A stretch of 64,000 nucleotides of DNA from Pseudomonas sp. 8O (GTDB lineage Bacteria > Pseudomonadota > Gammaproteobacteria > Pseudomonadales > Pseudomonadaceae): the NCBI RefSeq assembly GCF_902506495.1, contig NZ_LR733267.1, forward strand, positions 310,001 through 374,000, read 5' to 3'. Position numbers and translations under genes: made by a program. Shown here piece after piece: positions 41,913 through 49,907 of this stretch (position 1 is the stretch's first letter; every line of letters begins with the position of its first letter). A model generated the notes under the pieces. The model was not told where the DNA came from. It worked only from the letters and a program-made list of their open reading frames with translations, and did no database searches.

Positions 41913-44362
41913 GCGCACAGGAAAGAATCTGGGATATCCCCGGCGGCATCCACCCGGCCGAGCGCAAGGAACTGTCCAATCGCACGCCGATCCAGCAGGC
42001 GCCGCTGTCCAAGCGCCTGGTGTTGCCGCTCGGCCAGCATATCGGTGCAGTCGCCGAGCCCTGCGTGGTCGTCGGCCAGCGTGTGCGCAAGGGCGAGAAG
42101 ATCGCCGAGGCCAATGGCTTCGTCAGCGCGCCGCTGCATGCCCCGACCTCCGGGACCGTCAGCTTTATCGGCCCGCAGCCCTACCCACATGCTTCCGGCA
42201 TGCTGGCGCCGGCCATCGTCATCGACAGCGACGGCCTGGACGAATGGATCGAACTGACGCCGCACACCGACTACCAGCATATGGAGTCGGCCGAGCTGCT
42301 GGCGCTGATCCGCGAGGCCGGCATCAGCGGCCTGGGCGGCGCAGGTTTCCCCACGGCGGTGAAACTCACTGCGCGCCCTACGCAGAAGATTCACACACTG
42401 ATCATCAACGGCACCGAGTGTGAGCCCTATATCACCGCCGATGACCTGCTGATGCGCGAGCGCGCCGCTGAACTGGTTTCCGGCATCGATATCCTGGTGC
42501 AGCTGATCCAGCCCGATCAGGTACTGATCGGTATCGAGGACAACAAGCCCGAGGCCATCGCCGCCGTGCGCGGTGCCTGCAGCGAGCGCAGCTACCAGGT
42601 GCGGGTATTCCCCACCAAGTATCCGTCCGGCGGCGAGAAGCAACTGATCCAGATTCTCACCGGTGTCGAGGTGCCCTCGGGCGGGCTACCGGCCGATATC
42701 GGTATCCTCTGTCAGAACGTCGGCACCTGCGCGGCCATTCACGACGCGGTGGTGCTTGGCAAGCCGCTGATTTCGCGCATCACCACCCTGACCGGCGAGG
42801 CGCTGGCACGCCCGGGTAACGTCGAGGTGCTGCTTGGCACGCCCGTGGGCGAGCTGCTGGCGTTTGCCGGGCTGGATCAGGCCAAGCTGAACCGCCTGAT
42901 CATGGGCGGACCGATGATGGGCTTTACCTTGCCCAACCTCGACGTGCCGCTGATCAAGACTGCCAACTGCCTACTGGCCAGCACGGCCGCCGAGCTGCCG
43001 CCACCTCCGCCGGCCATGCCCTGCATCCGCTGCGGTGAGTGCGCCGAAGCCTGCCCGGCCAGCCTGCTGCCGCAGCAGTTGCATTTCTTCGCCCTCGGCC
43101 AGGAGCACGAGCAGCTCAAGGCGCACAACCTGTTCGACTGCATCGAGTGCGGCGCCTGCGCCTACGTCTGCCCATCGAGCATTCCGCTGGTGCAGTACTA
43201 CCGCGCAGCCAAGGCGGAAATCCGCGAACTGGAACAGAAGCAGCTCAAGGCCGAGCATTCCAAGCAGCGTTTCGAGCAGCGCCAGGAACGCCTGCGCCGC
43301 GCCGAGGAACAGAAGGAAGCCGAGCGCAAGGCACGTGCCGAGAAAGCCGCCCGCGCCAAGGCCGCGCAAGCCGATGCGCCAGCCGTAGCGGCAGCCGCGC
43401 CAGCCGACGAAGCGCTGAAGAAGCTCAAGATCGAAGCCAGCATGGCCCAGGTCGCGCTGAAGAAGGCGGAAAAACAGCTGGCCACCCATGACACGCCGGA
43501 GCTGCAGGCCCAGGTCAATGAGCTGCGCGCCGCTGCCGAGGCTGTACAGAAGGCCCTGGCCGATGCCCAGGCGGCTGCACCTGCTCCCGCACCCAAGCCA
43601 GCCGGCGATGAAGCCTTGAAGAAGGCCAAGATCGAAGCGGCCATGCTCAAGGCCCAGCTGCGCAAGCTGGAGAAGATCGAAACCCCGGACGACGACCAGC
43701 AGGCCGAAATCGCCCGCCTGCGCCAGCAGCTTGAAGCCGCCGAGAAGTCCCTGGCCGATCTGCAAAACCAGGCGCCTGCGCCGACTGCCAAACCTGTTGG
43801 TGACGACGCACTGAAAAAGGCCAAGATCGAAGCCGCCATGCTCAAGGCCCAGCTGCGCAAGCTGGAAAAAATCGAGAACCCGGACGACGAGCAGCAAGCC
43901 GAAATCGCTCGCCTGCGCCAGCAGCTTGAAGCCGCCGAGAAGTCCCTGGCCGATCTGCAAAACCAGGCGCCTGCGCCAGTTACCAAACCTGCTGGTGACG
44001 ACGCACTGAAAAAGGCCAAGATCGAGCTCGCGATGAAACGTGCCGAGCTGAAAAAGGCCGAGAAGGCCGAGAAGGCCGGCAACGACGAAGCCATGCTGCA
44101 ACCATTGCGCGACGCCCTGGCCGCTGCCGAACAGGCCCTGCATGTTGCCGAAGCGGCATCGGGCAAGCCGGCGCCGGAACTGGTGCGCAGCGAACGCCCC
44201 GGCGTGGATGCCGAACTGAAAGCCTTGAAAACCGAAGTGGCCTTCGCCCGCGCCGATCTGCGTAAGCTGGAGCGTGATGACAACGCCGCAGCCGATGCGT
44301 TGGAGCAGGCACGTACACGCCTGGCCGAGGCCGAACGCAAGCTGGCGGAATATCAGCCGTAA
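41909..44362 (+). CDS. rsxC: Electron transport complex subunit RsxC/RnfC with repeated C-terminal extension
   Basis: 817 residues. The N-terminal 450 residues are the NADH/FMN-binding RnfC core (GLGGAGFPTAVKL, NGTECEPYITADD, NVGTCAAIHDAV) plus two ferredoxin motifs (CIRCGECAEACP, CIECGACAYVCP). Residues about 455-810 form a Lys/Ala/Glu-rich helical extension with tandem 65-residue units, two of them near identical (43604-43993). RnfC tails vary in length between bacteria. NADH dehydrogenase-type subunit at the membrane surface. Start overlaps rsxB; a REP-like pair follows before rsxD. Confidence 0.95.
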   Translation: MSAQERIWDIPGGIHPAERKELSNRTPIQQAPLSKRLVLPLGQHIGAVAEPCVVVGQRVRKGEKIAEANGFVSAPLHAPTSGTVSFIGPQPYPHASGMLAPAIVIDSDGLDEWIELTPHTDYQHMESAELLALIREAGISGLGGAGFPTAVKLTARPTQKIHTLIINGTECEPYITADDLLMRERAAELVSGIDILVQLIQPDQVLIGIEDNKPEAIAAVRGACSERSYQVRVFPTKYPSGGEKQLIQILTGVEVPSGGLPADIGILCQNVGTCAAIHDAVVLGKPLISRITTLTGEALARPGNVEVLLGTPVGELLAFAGLDQAKLNRLIMGGPMMGFTLPNLDVPLIKTANCLLASTAAELPPPPPAMPCIRCGECAEACPASLLPQQLHFFALGQEHEQLKAHNLFDCIECGACAYVCPSSIPLVQYYRAAKAEIRELEQKQLKAEHSKQRFEQRQERLRRAEEQKEAERKARAEKAARAKAAQADAPAVAAAAPADEALKKLKIEASMAQVALKKAEKQLATHDTPELQAQVNELRAAAEAVQKALADAQAAAPAPAPKPAGDEALKKAKIEAAMLKAQLRKLEKIETPDDDQQAEIARLRQQLEAAEKSLADLQNQAPAPTAKPVGDDALKKAKIEAAMLKAQLRKLEKIENPDDEQQAEIARLRQQLEAAEKSLADLQNQAPAPVTKPAGDDALKKAKIELAMKRAELKKAEKAEKAGNDEAMLQPLRDALAAAEQALHVAEAASGKPAPELVRSERPGVDAELKALKTEVAFARADLRKLERDDNAAADALEQARTRLAEAERKLAEYQP
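43604..43993 (+). repeat. Tandem 195-bp coding repeats in rsxC
   Basis: Two adjacent 65-codon units (43604-43798 and 43799-43993) encode GDEALKKAKIEAAMLKAQLR and LEAAEKSLADLQNQAPAP with only a few differences. More diverged units lie on both sides (from about 43405 and to about 44170). They are predicted coiled coil. Confidence 0.85.
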
Positions 44363-44369
44363 CGCCTCT

Positions 44370-44456
44370 CCCGGATTGCATCCGGGCTACAAAAGAAACC
44401 CATCGCGCCGGAACAGCCGGGCGACACAGACAACCGTAGCCCGGATGCAATCCGGG
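44370..44456. repeat. REP-like inverted pair between rsxC and rsxD
   Basis: Two 21-base units in opposite orientation (44370-44390 and 44436-44456), each a small hairpin CCCGGAT-tgc-ATCCGGG followed by CTAC. The pair is perfectly complementary, so it can also form one long stem with a 45-base loop. Confidence 0.8.
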
Positions 44457-44512
44457 GAATGAACACCAACTGCGATCACTAAGAGCGCAGTAACAGAACC
44501 ACCGGAGCGCCG

Positions 44513-45544
44513 ATGGCCCTGCCCCGCATCACATCGCCCCACGCCACAGGCAGCAACCGTACCCAGCAGGTCATGCTGCAGGTGCTGCTGGCCACCGTGC
44601 CGGGCATCCTCGCGCTGACCTGGTTGTTCGGCGCCGGCACGCTGTTCAATCTGGTATGGGCCTGCCTCTGCGCGCTGGGCTTCGAAGCCGCGCTGCTGGC
44701 CGCTCGCCAGCGCCCGCTGGCGTTCTTCCTCAAGGACTACAGCGCCCTGGTCACCGCCGTGCTGCTGGCTTTGGCACTGCCGCCCTATTCGCCCTGGTGG
44801 CTGACCCTAATCGCCTGCGGCTTCGCCATCGGCTTCGGCAAGCAACTCTACGGCGGTCTCGGGCAGAACCCGTTCAACCCGGCCATGGTCGGCTACGTGG
44901 TGGTACTGATTTCCTTCCCGGTGGAGATGACCAGTTGGCCGGCCCCGCATGGCGTCGCCGCGCTGGATGGTCTCAAGCACATACTCGGCATTGCCAGTCT
45001 CCCCGATGGCTGGGCGCAAGCCACCGCGCTGGACGCACTCAAGGTCAACAAAAGCCTGACCATCGACGAGCTACACGCCAGCAATGCAGCCTTCGGTCAC
45101 TTCGGCGGCGCCGGTAGCGAGGCGGTCAACCTGGCGTTTCTCGCAGGCGGCCTGTACCTGCTGCACAAGCGCCTGATCACCTGGCACGCACCGCTGGGCA
45201 TGCTCGCCGCGCTGTTCGTAATGAGCCTGCTGTTCTGGAATGGCAGCGGCTCGGACTCCAACGGCTCGCCGCTGTTCCACCTGCTCACCGGCGCCACCAT
45301 GCTCGGCGCCTTCTTCATCGTCACCGACCCGGTCTCCGGCGCCACCAGCAATCTGGGGCGTCTGGTGTTCGGCATCGGCGTCGGCGTGCTGGTCTACGTC
45401 ATCCGCGCCTGGGGCGGCTACCCGGACGCGGTGGCCTTCGCCGTGCTGCTGATGAACCTGGCGGCGCCGACCATCGACTACTACACCCGGCCGCGCAGCT
45501 ACGGCCACCGCAAGCCCAACAGCGGCTTCAAGCTGGGAGAATGA
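44513..45544 (+). CDS. rsxD: Electron transport complex subunit RsxD/RnfD
   Basis: 343-residue membrane subunit with about nine helices. GATMLGAFFIVTDPVSGATSN contains the threonine to which FMN is covalently attached in RnfD; GGLGQNPFNPAMVGYVVVLISFP is another conserved segment. ATG 44513 follows a GGAG site. Overlaps rsxG by four bases (ATGA). Confidence 0.95.
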   Translation: MALPRITSPHATGSNRTQQVMLQVLLATVPGILALTWLFGAGTLFNLVWACLCALGFEAALLAARQRPLAFFLKDYSALVTAVLLALALPPYSPWWLTLIACGFAIGFGKQLYGGLGQNPFNPAMVGYVVVLISFPVEMTSWPAPHGVAALDGLKHILGIASLPDGWAQATALDALKVNKSLTIDELHASNAAFGHFGGAGSEAVNLAFLAGGLYLLHKRLITWHAPLGMLAALFVMSLLFWNGSGSDSNGSPLFHLLTGATMLGAFFIVTDPVSGATSNLGRLVFGIGVGVLVYVIRAWGGYPDAVAFAVLLMNLAAPTIDYYTRPRSYGHRKPNSGFKLGE

Positions 45545-46182
45545 ACATGCTGCCGGAAATCAGCCGCTCGATGCTGAAGAACGCCCTGGTGCTCGGCCTG
45601 TTCGCCATCGGCACCGTCGGCAGCGTTGCCTTGCTGCAACAAGGCACTGCCGAGCGTATCGCCGCAGCCGAACGCGAGGCCCAGGTGCGCGCGCTGGCCG
45701 AAATACTGCCGGTCGGCAGCTATGACAACCACCTGCTGGACAACCGCATCGAACTCAACGCTCCAGAGTTGGGCCACCGCAGCCCACAGTCGGCCTACCT
45801 GGCATTGAAAGGCGACCAGTCCAGCGCACTGATCCTGCCGGTGACCGCACCGGACGGCTACAGCGGCGCCATCCATCTGCTGGTGGGCATCTTCGCCGAT
45901 GGCCGCCTGGCTGGCGTGCGCGTGCTCAGCCACAAGGAAACACCGGGCCTGGGCGACAAGATCGAACTGGCCAAGAGCGACTGGGTACGCAGCTTCGAGG
46001 GCAAGTCCCTGAGTGACCCCGGTGAAGACCGCTGGGCGGTGAAGAAAGATCGCGGCGACTTCGACCAGTTCGCCGGTGCCACTATCACCCCGCGCGCGGT
46101 GGTCAAGGCCGTGCACGGCGCCCTGCGCTACTTCGACAAACACCGCGCCCAGCTGCTGGGCCTGGCGGAGGACGAGCAATGA
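45541..46182 (+). CDS. rsxG: Electron transport complex subunit RsxG/RnfG
   Basis: 213 residues: one N-terminal membrane helix (ALVLGLFAIGTVGSVALL) and a periplasmic FMN-binding domain. The SGATITP-type FMN attachment motif reads FAGATITPRAVVKAV near residue 177, with covalent FMN expected on the threonine. HKETPGLGDKIE is also conserved. An internal ATG at 45547 is a possible alternative start. Confidence 0.95.
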   Translation: MNMLPEISRSMLKNALVLGLFAIGTVGSVALLQQGTAERIAAAEREAQVRALAEILPVGSYDNHLLDNRIELNAPELGHRSPQSAYLALKGDQSSALILPVTAPDGYSGAIHLLVGIFADGRLAGVRVLSHKETPGLGDKIELAKSDWVRSFEGKSLSDPGEDRWAVKKDRGDFDQFAGATITPRAVVKAVHGALRYFDKHRAQLLGLAEDEQ

Positions 46183-46886
46183 CCAGTTACCGCGAAATCA
46201 GCCTCAACGGCCTGTGGAAGAACAACCCGGCACTGGTGCAGTTGCTCGGCCTGTGTCCGCTGCTCGGGGTAAGCAACTCCACGGTCAACGCCCTTGGCCT
46301 GGCGCTGGCCAGCGCCGTGGTGCTGGTGTGCTCGAACACCGCCGTATCGCTGGTGCGCGGCGTGGTCAACACCGCCGTGCGTCTGCCGGCCTTCGTCATG
46401 ATCATCGCCGCACTGACCACCTGCATAGAACTGCTGATGCAGGCCTTCACCTACGAGCTGTACCAGATCCTCGGCATCTTCATCCCGTTGATCACCACCA
46501 ATTGCGTGATTCTCGGCCGCGCCGACGGCTTCGCCGCCAAACACGATCCGGCCCGCGCTGCCTATGACGGCCTGATGATGGGTCTGGGCTTCGGCCTGGT
46601 GCTGGTGCTGATCGGCGCCGTGCGTGAACTGCTCGGCACCGGCGCGCTGCTGGCCAACATGCACCTGCTGTTCGGCCCGATTGCCGCCGACTGGAAACTC
46701 ACTCTGGTGCAGGACTACCGGGGCTTCCTGCTGGCCATCCTGCCGCCGGGCGCCTTCATCGTGCTGGGCCTGTTGATCGCCGGCAAGAACCGCATCGATC
46801 AGATCGCCGCCGAACGCGCCAAGGCCGTCGCCCCCGAGGCGCCAGCACAGAGCCGTCGTGTGCGGGTCACCGGCGTGATCGAATGA
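46179..46886 (+). CDS. rsxE: Electron transport complex subunit RsxE/RnfE
   Basis: 235 residues, about six membrane helices, paralogue of RsxA: NNPALVQLLGLCPLLGVSNS carries the conserved cysteine, and ITTNCVILGRADGFA the second. The soluble tail (RSRRVRVTGVIE-like, QSRRVRV) is short. Overlaps rsxG by four bases. A REP-like pair lies between it and nth. Confidence 0.95.
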   Translation: MTSYREISLNGLWKNNPALVQLLGLCPLLGVSNSTVNALGLALASAVVLVCSNTAVSLVRGVVNTAVRLPAFVMIIAALTTCIELLMQAFTYELYQILGIFIPLITTNCVILGRADGFAAKHDPARAAYDGLMMGLGFGLVLVLIGAVRELLGTGALLANMHLLFGPIAADWKLTLVQDYRGFLLAILPPGAFIVLGLLIAGKNRIDQIAAERAKAVAPEAPAQSRRVRVTGVIE

Positions 46887-46904
46887 CGCCACAAGCGAGC
46901 GACC

Positions 46905-46964
46905 GTGGCCCGGATGTAATCCGGGAATGCCCAAACCACCTGCCCCGGATTGCATCCGGGCTAC
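46905..46964. repeat. REP-like inverted pair between rsxE and nth
   Basis: Same family as 44370-44456 in the opposite arrangement: a slightly diverged unit (46905-46925) and an exact unit (46944-46964). The two pairs bracket rsxDGE. Confidence 0.75.
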
Positions 46965-46981
46965 GCCTGAAGCCCTGAGCC

Positions 46982-47620
46982 ATGAACGCAGCCAAACGCC
47001 TGGAAATCTTCCGCCGCCTGCACGAAGACAACCCCGAGCCGAAAACCGAACTGGCCTACAGCTCGCCCTTCGAACTGCTGGTGGCGGTGACGCTATCGGC
47101 CCAGGCCACCGACGTCAGCGTCAACAAGGCCACCGCCAAGCTGTTTCCGGTCGCCAATACGCCAGAGGCGATCTACGCCCTGGGCGTGGAGGGATTGAGC
47201 GAATACATCAAGACCATCGGCCTGTACAACAGCAAGGCGAAGAACGTCATCGAAGCCTGCCGCCTCCTCATCGAGAAACACGGCAGCCAGGTGCCGGACA
47301 ACCGCGAAGACCTCGAAGCCCTGCCCGGCGTAGGTCGCAAGACCGCCAACGTGGTGCTCAACACCGCCTTCCGACAACTGGCCATGGCGGTGGACACGCA
47401 CATTTTTCGCGTCAGCAACCGCACCGGCATCGCCCCGGGCAAGAACGTGGTCGAGGTGGAGAAGAAGCTGCTCAAGTTCGTGCCCAAGGATTATCTGCTC
47501 GACGCCCACCACTGGCTGATCCTGCACGGTCGCTACGTCTGCACCGCACGCAAACCGCGCTGCGGTGCCTGTCGTATCGAAGATCTGTGCGAGTACAAGG
47601 CCAAGACTTCCGACGATTGA
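46982..47620 (+). CDS. nth: Endonuclease III
   Basis: 212 residues. Helix-hairpin-helix with LPGVGRKTANVVLNTAF (catalytic Lys in GRKT), catalytic Asp in VDTHIFRVSNR, and the C-terminal 4Fe-4S ligands in CTARKPRCGACRIEDLC. Bifunctional DNA glycosylase/AP lyase that removes oxidised pyrimidines. It follows the rsx genes as in other gammaproteobacteria. Confidence 0.97.
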   Translation: MNAAKRLEIFRRLHEDNPEPKTELAYSSPFELLVAVTLSAQATDVSVNKATAKLFPVANTPEAIYALGVEGLSEYIKTIGLYNSKAKNVIEACRLLIEKHGSQVPDNREDLEALPGVGRKTANVVLNTAFRQLAMAVDTHIFRVSNRTGIAPGKNVVEVEKKLLKFVPKDYLLDAHHWLILHGRYVCTARKPRCGACRIEDLCEYKAKTSDD

Positions 47621-47731
47621 TCGATCATAGAATCCGACGATCTCCTGATTGAAAAAATCTTTTTTACCCGCTCAATTTTTGCCGCTATAAGGTGCGCAAA
47701 CGGCCCCAGTCACTGGCCTGGAGTGGAATAG

Positions 47732-47911
47732 ATGAGCACTGACAAAGAAGACCTCGAGCTGGACGAAGACTTTGTCGCGGAAGAATCGGACGATGCCGAG
47801 CCTGTGGTAGAGGTTGCCAAGACCAATCTGACCAAGCGCCGCATCATCGACAACTTCCTCGAAGAGCGTCGCCTGCACAAACAGCTGGCCGAGTATGATT
47901 TCGATATCTGA
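47732..47911 (+). CDS. PA3496-family small acidic protein
   Basis: 59 residues: MSTDKEDLELDEDFVAEES, then a basic C-terminal half (KTNLTKRRIIDNFLEERRLHKQLAEYDFDI). Acidic N terminus and basic helix match a short protein conserved after nth in Pseudomonas (PA3496-like, from memory). ATG at 47732 follows GGAATAG at suitable distance. Function not established. A terminator follows at 47931. Confidence 0.8.
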   Translation: MSTDKEDLELDEDFVAEESDDAEPVVEVAKTNLTKRRIIDNFLEERRLHKQLAEYDFDI

Positions 47912-47930
47912 TTATCGAGCTGCACAGAAG

Positions 47931-47954
47931 AAGCCCCGCTGATTGCGGGGCTTT
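47931..47954. terminator. Bidirectional terminator between PA3496-like gene and gloA
   Basis: AAGCCCCGC-tgatt-GCGGGGCTT between two convergent genes, with T-rich ends both ways. Confidence 0.85.
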
Positions 47955-47967
47955 GCGTATCGGGTGA

Positions 47968-48360
47968 TCAGTCGCGGCGCGACGGCGAGAGCAGCTCGAC
48001 CTTGTAGCCGTCCGGGTCCTCGACGAAGGCCAGGATGCTGCTGCCATGCTTCATCGGCCCCGGCTCGCGGGTGATCTTGCCGCCGCGACTGCGAATGTCC
48101 TCGCAGGCCTTGTAGACATCCTCGACTTCCAGAGCGATATGGCCGTAACCGCTCCCCAGCTCGTAGCTGTCCACACCCCAGTTGTGGGTCAGCTCGATCA
48201 CGCTGTTGTGCGCCTCGTCGCCGTAGCCGACGAACGCGAGGGTGAACTGGCCGTCCGGATAATCCTTGCGCCGCAGCAAGGTCATGCCCAGCACTTCGGT
48301 ATAAAAGGCGATGGACTTGTCCAGGTCGCCGACGCGCAGCATGGTATGCAGCAATCTCAT
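47968..48360 (-). CDS. gloA: Lactoylglutathione lyase (glyoxalase I)
   Basis: 130 residues. Two glyoxalase half-domains: MRLLHTMLRVGDLDKSIAFYTEVLGM with metal-binding His5, NSVIELTHNWG with a Glu ligand, GYGHIALEVEDV with a His, and DPDGYKVELLSP with the final Glu. Converts the methylglyoxal-glutathione hemithioacetal to S-lactoylglutathione. The set His/Glu/His/Glu with this short length suits the Ni/Co type. ATG 48360 follows GGAGGAG. Confidence 0.95.
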   Translation of the reverse strand: MRLLHTMLRVGDLDKSIAFYTEVLGMTLLRRKDYPDGQFTLAFVGYGDEAHNSVIELTHNWGVDSYELGSGYGHIALEVEDVYKACEDIRSRGGKITREPGPMKHGSSILAFVEDPDGYKVELLSPSRRD

Positions 48361-48384
48361 GGGTTCACTCCTCCAGAAAGCAGA

Positions 48385-48405
48385 ACCCCGGCACATGGCC
48401 GGGGT
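48385..48405 (-). terminator. Possible hairpin terminator upstream of gloA
   Basis: ACCCCGG-cacatgg-CCGGGGT lies between the MITE and gloA. It could terminate argG transcripts on the minus strand, but no T tract follows there. Confidence 0.4.
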
Positions 48406-48432
48406 CCTTGTAGCGCAGGTGAATCAGCTTAG

Positions 48433-48572
48433 CAGGCCGTTGAAAAACGTAGGCGAGGCAGACAAGACAAGGCAAAAACGGCCGAAAAAGCGCAGTTTAC
48501 GAGTTGTAAATGAGCATTTTGAGGCCGTTTTTAACGCAGTATTGCCAACGCAGGTAGTTTTTCAACAGCCTG
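48433..48572. mobile_element. 140-bp MITE-like element at the argG stop codon
   Basis: Terminal inverted repeats CAGGCCGTTGAAAAAC and GTTTTTCAACAGCCTG (15 of 16 match) are flanked by a 4-bp direct repeat TTAG (48429-48432 and 48573-48576), typical of an IS5-type target duplication. Internal inverted repeats AAAAACGGCC / GGCCGTTTTT and TTTAC / GTAAA are present. No coding capacity. The right TTAG contains the argG stop (TAA on the minus strand). Confidence 0.8.
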
Positions 48573-49790
48573 TTAGACCAGCTTGCGGCCCTTGCCTGCG
48601 GCAATGCGCATACGCAGGGCGTTGAGCTTGATGAAGCCCGCCGCGTCCTGCTGGTTGTAGGCGCCGCCATCTTCCTCGAAGGTCGCGATGTTGGCATCGA
48701 ACAGCGAATCGTCGGACTTGCGGCCGGTGACGATGACGTTGCCCTTGTACAGCTTCAGGCGGACCACGCCGTTCACGTTGGCCTGCGACGCATCGATCAT
48801 CTGTTGCAGCATCAGACGCTCTGGGCTCCACCAGAAACCGTTGTAGATCAGGCTGGCGTATTTCGGCATCAGCTCGTCCTTCAGGTGAGCCACTTCGCGG
48901 TCGAGGGTGATCGACTCGATGGCGCGGTGAGCCTTGAGCATGATGGTGCCGCCGGGCGTCTCGTAGCAGCCACGGGACTTCATGCCGACGAAACGGTTCT
49001 CGACGATGTCCAGACGGCCGATGCCATTCTCGCCACCGATGCGGTTCAGTTCAGCCAGTACGGTAGCCGGGCTCATGGCCTTGCCGTCGATGGCGACGAT
49101 GTCGCCGGCGCGGTAGGTCAGCTCGATATAAGTCGGTGCGTCTGGTGCTGCCTCAGGGGAGACAGTCCATTTCCACATGTCTTCTTCGTGCTCGGTCCAG
49201 GTATCTTCCAGCACGCCACCTTCATAGGAGATGTGCAGCAGGTTGGCATCCATGGAGTACGGCGACTTCTTCTTGCCGTGGCGCTCGATCGGGATGGCGT
49301 GCTTCTCGGCGTAGTCCATCAGCTTCTCGCGCGACAGCAGGTCCCACTCACGCCATGGGGCGATGACTTTCACACCTGGCTTCAGCGCGTAGGCGCCCAG
49401 CTCGAAACGCACCTGGTCGTTGCCCTTGCCGGTCGCACCGTGGGAGATGGCGTCGGCGCCGGTCTCGTTGGCGATTTCGATCAGACGCTTGGCGATCAGC
49501 GGACGGGCGATGGAAGTACCCAGCAGGTACTCGCCTTCGTAGACGGTGTTGGCGCGGAACATCGGGTAGACGAAGTCACGGACGAATTCTTCGCGCAGGT
49601 CGTCGATGTAGATTTCCTTGACGCCCATCGCCTGAGCCTTGGCGCGGGCCGGTTCGACCTCTTCGCCTTGGCCGAGATCAGCGGTGAAGGTCACCACTTC
49701 ACAGTTATAGGTATCTTGCAGCCACTTGAGGATCACCGAGGTGTCCAGGCCACCGGAATAGGCCAGAACTACCTTTTTGACGTCCGCCAT
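48573..49790 (-). CDS. argG: Argininosuccinate synthase
   Basis: 405 residues. N-terminal PP-loop AYSGGLDTSVILKWL (ATP-binding, 9-23) and conserved segments HGATGKGNDQVRFELG, EHGKKKSPYSMDANLLHIS-like IERHGKKKSPYSMDANL and GRLDIVENRFVGMKSRG. Forms argininosuccinate from citrulline and aspartate in arginine synthesis. Between gloA and motY on the minus strand. Its TAA stop lies in the target duplication of the MITE at 48433-48572, so the gene end is conserved but its 3' untranslated region was replaced. Confidence 0.97.
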   Translation of the reverse strand: MADVKKVVLAYSGGLDTSVILKWLQDTYNCEVVTFTADLGQGEEVEPARAKAQAMGVKEIYIDDLREEFVRDFVYPMFRANTVYEGEYLLGTSIARPLIAKRLIEIANETGADAISHGATGKGNDQVRFELGAYALKPGVKVIAPWREWDLLSREKLMDYAEKHAIPIERHGKKKSPYSMDANLLHISYEGGVLEDTWTEHEEDMWKWTVSPEAAPDAPTYIELTYRAGDIVAIDGKAMSPATVLAELNRIGGENGIGRLDIVENRFVGMKSRGCYETPGGTIMLKAHRAIESITLDREVAHLKDELMPKYASLIYNGFWWSPERLMLQQMIDASQANVNGVVRLKLYKGNVIVTGRKSDDSLFDANIATFEEDGGAYNQQDAAGFIKLNALRMRIAAGKGRKLV

Positions 49791-49907
49791 GCCATCACTC
49801 CACGGGTTGTACGATAAAACCAGTGATTCTACTGACCCTGCGGGGCAATTTACAGGGGCGCGACAGCTTGTGACGACGAAGCGACGGCGAGAATGGGCGT
49901 TTTTGCC

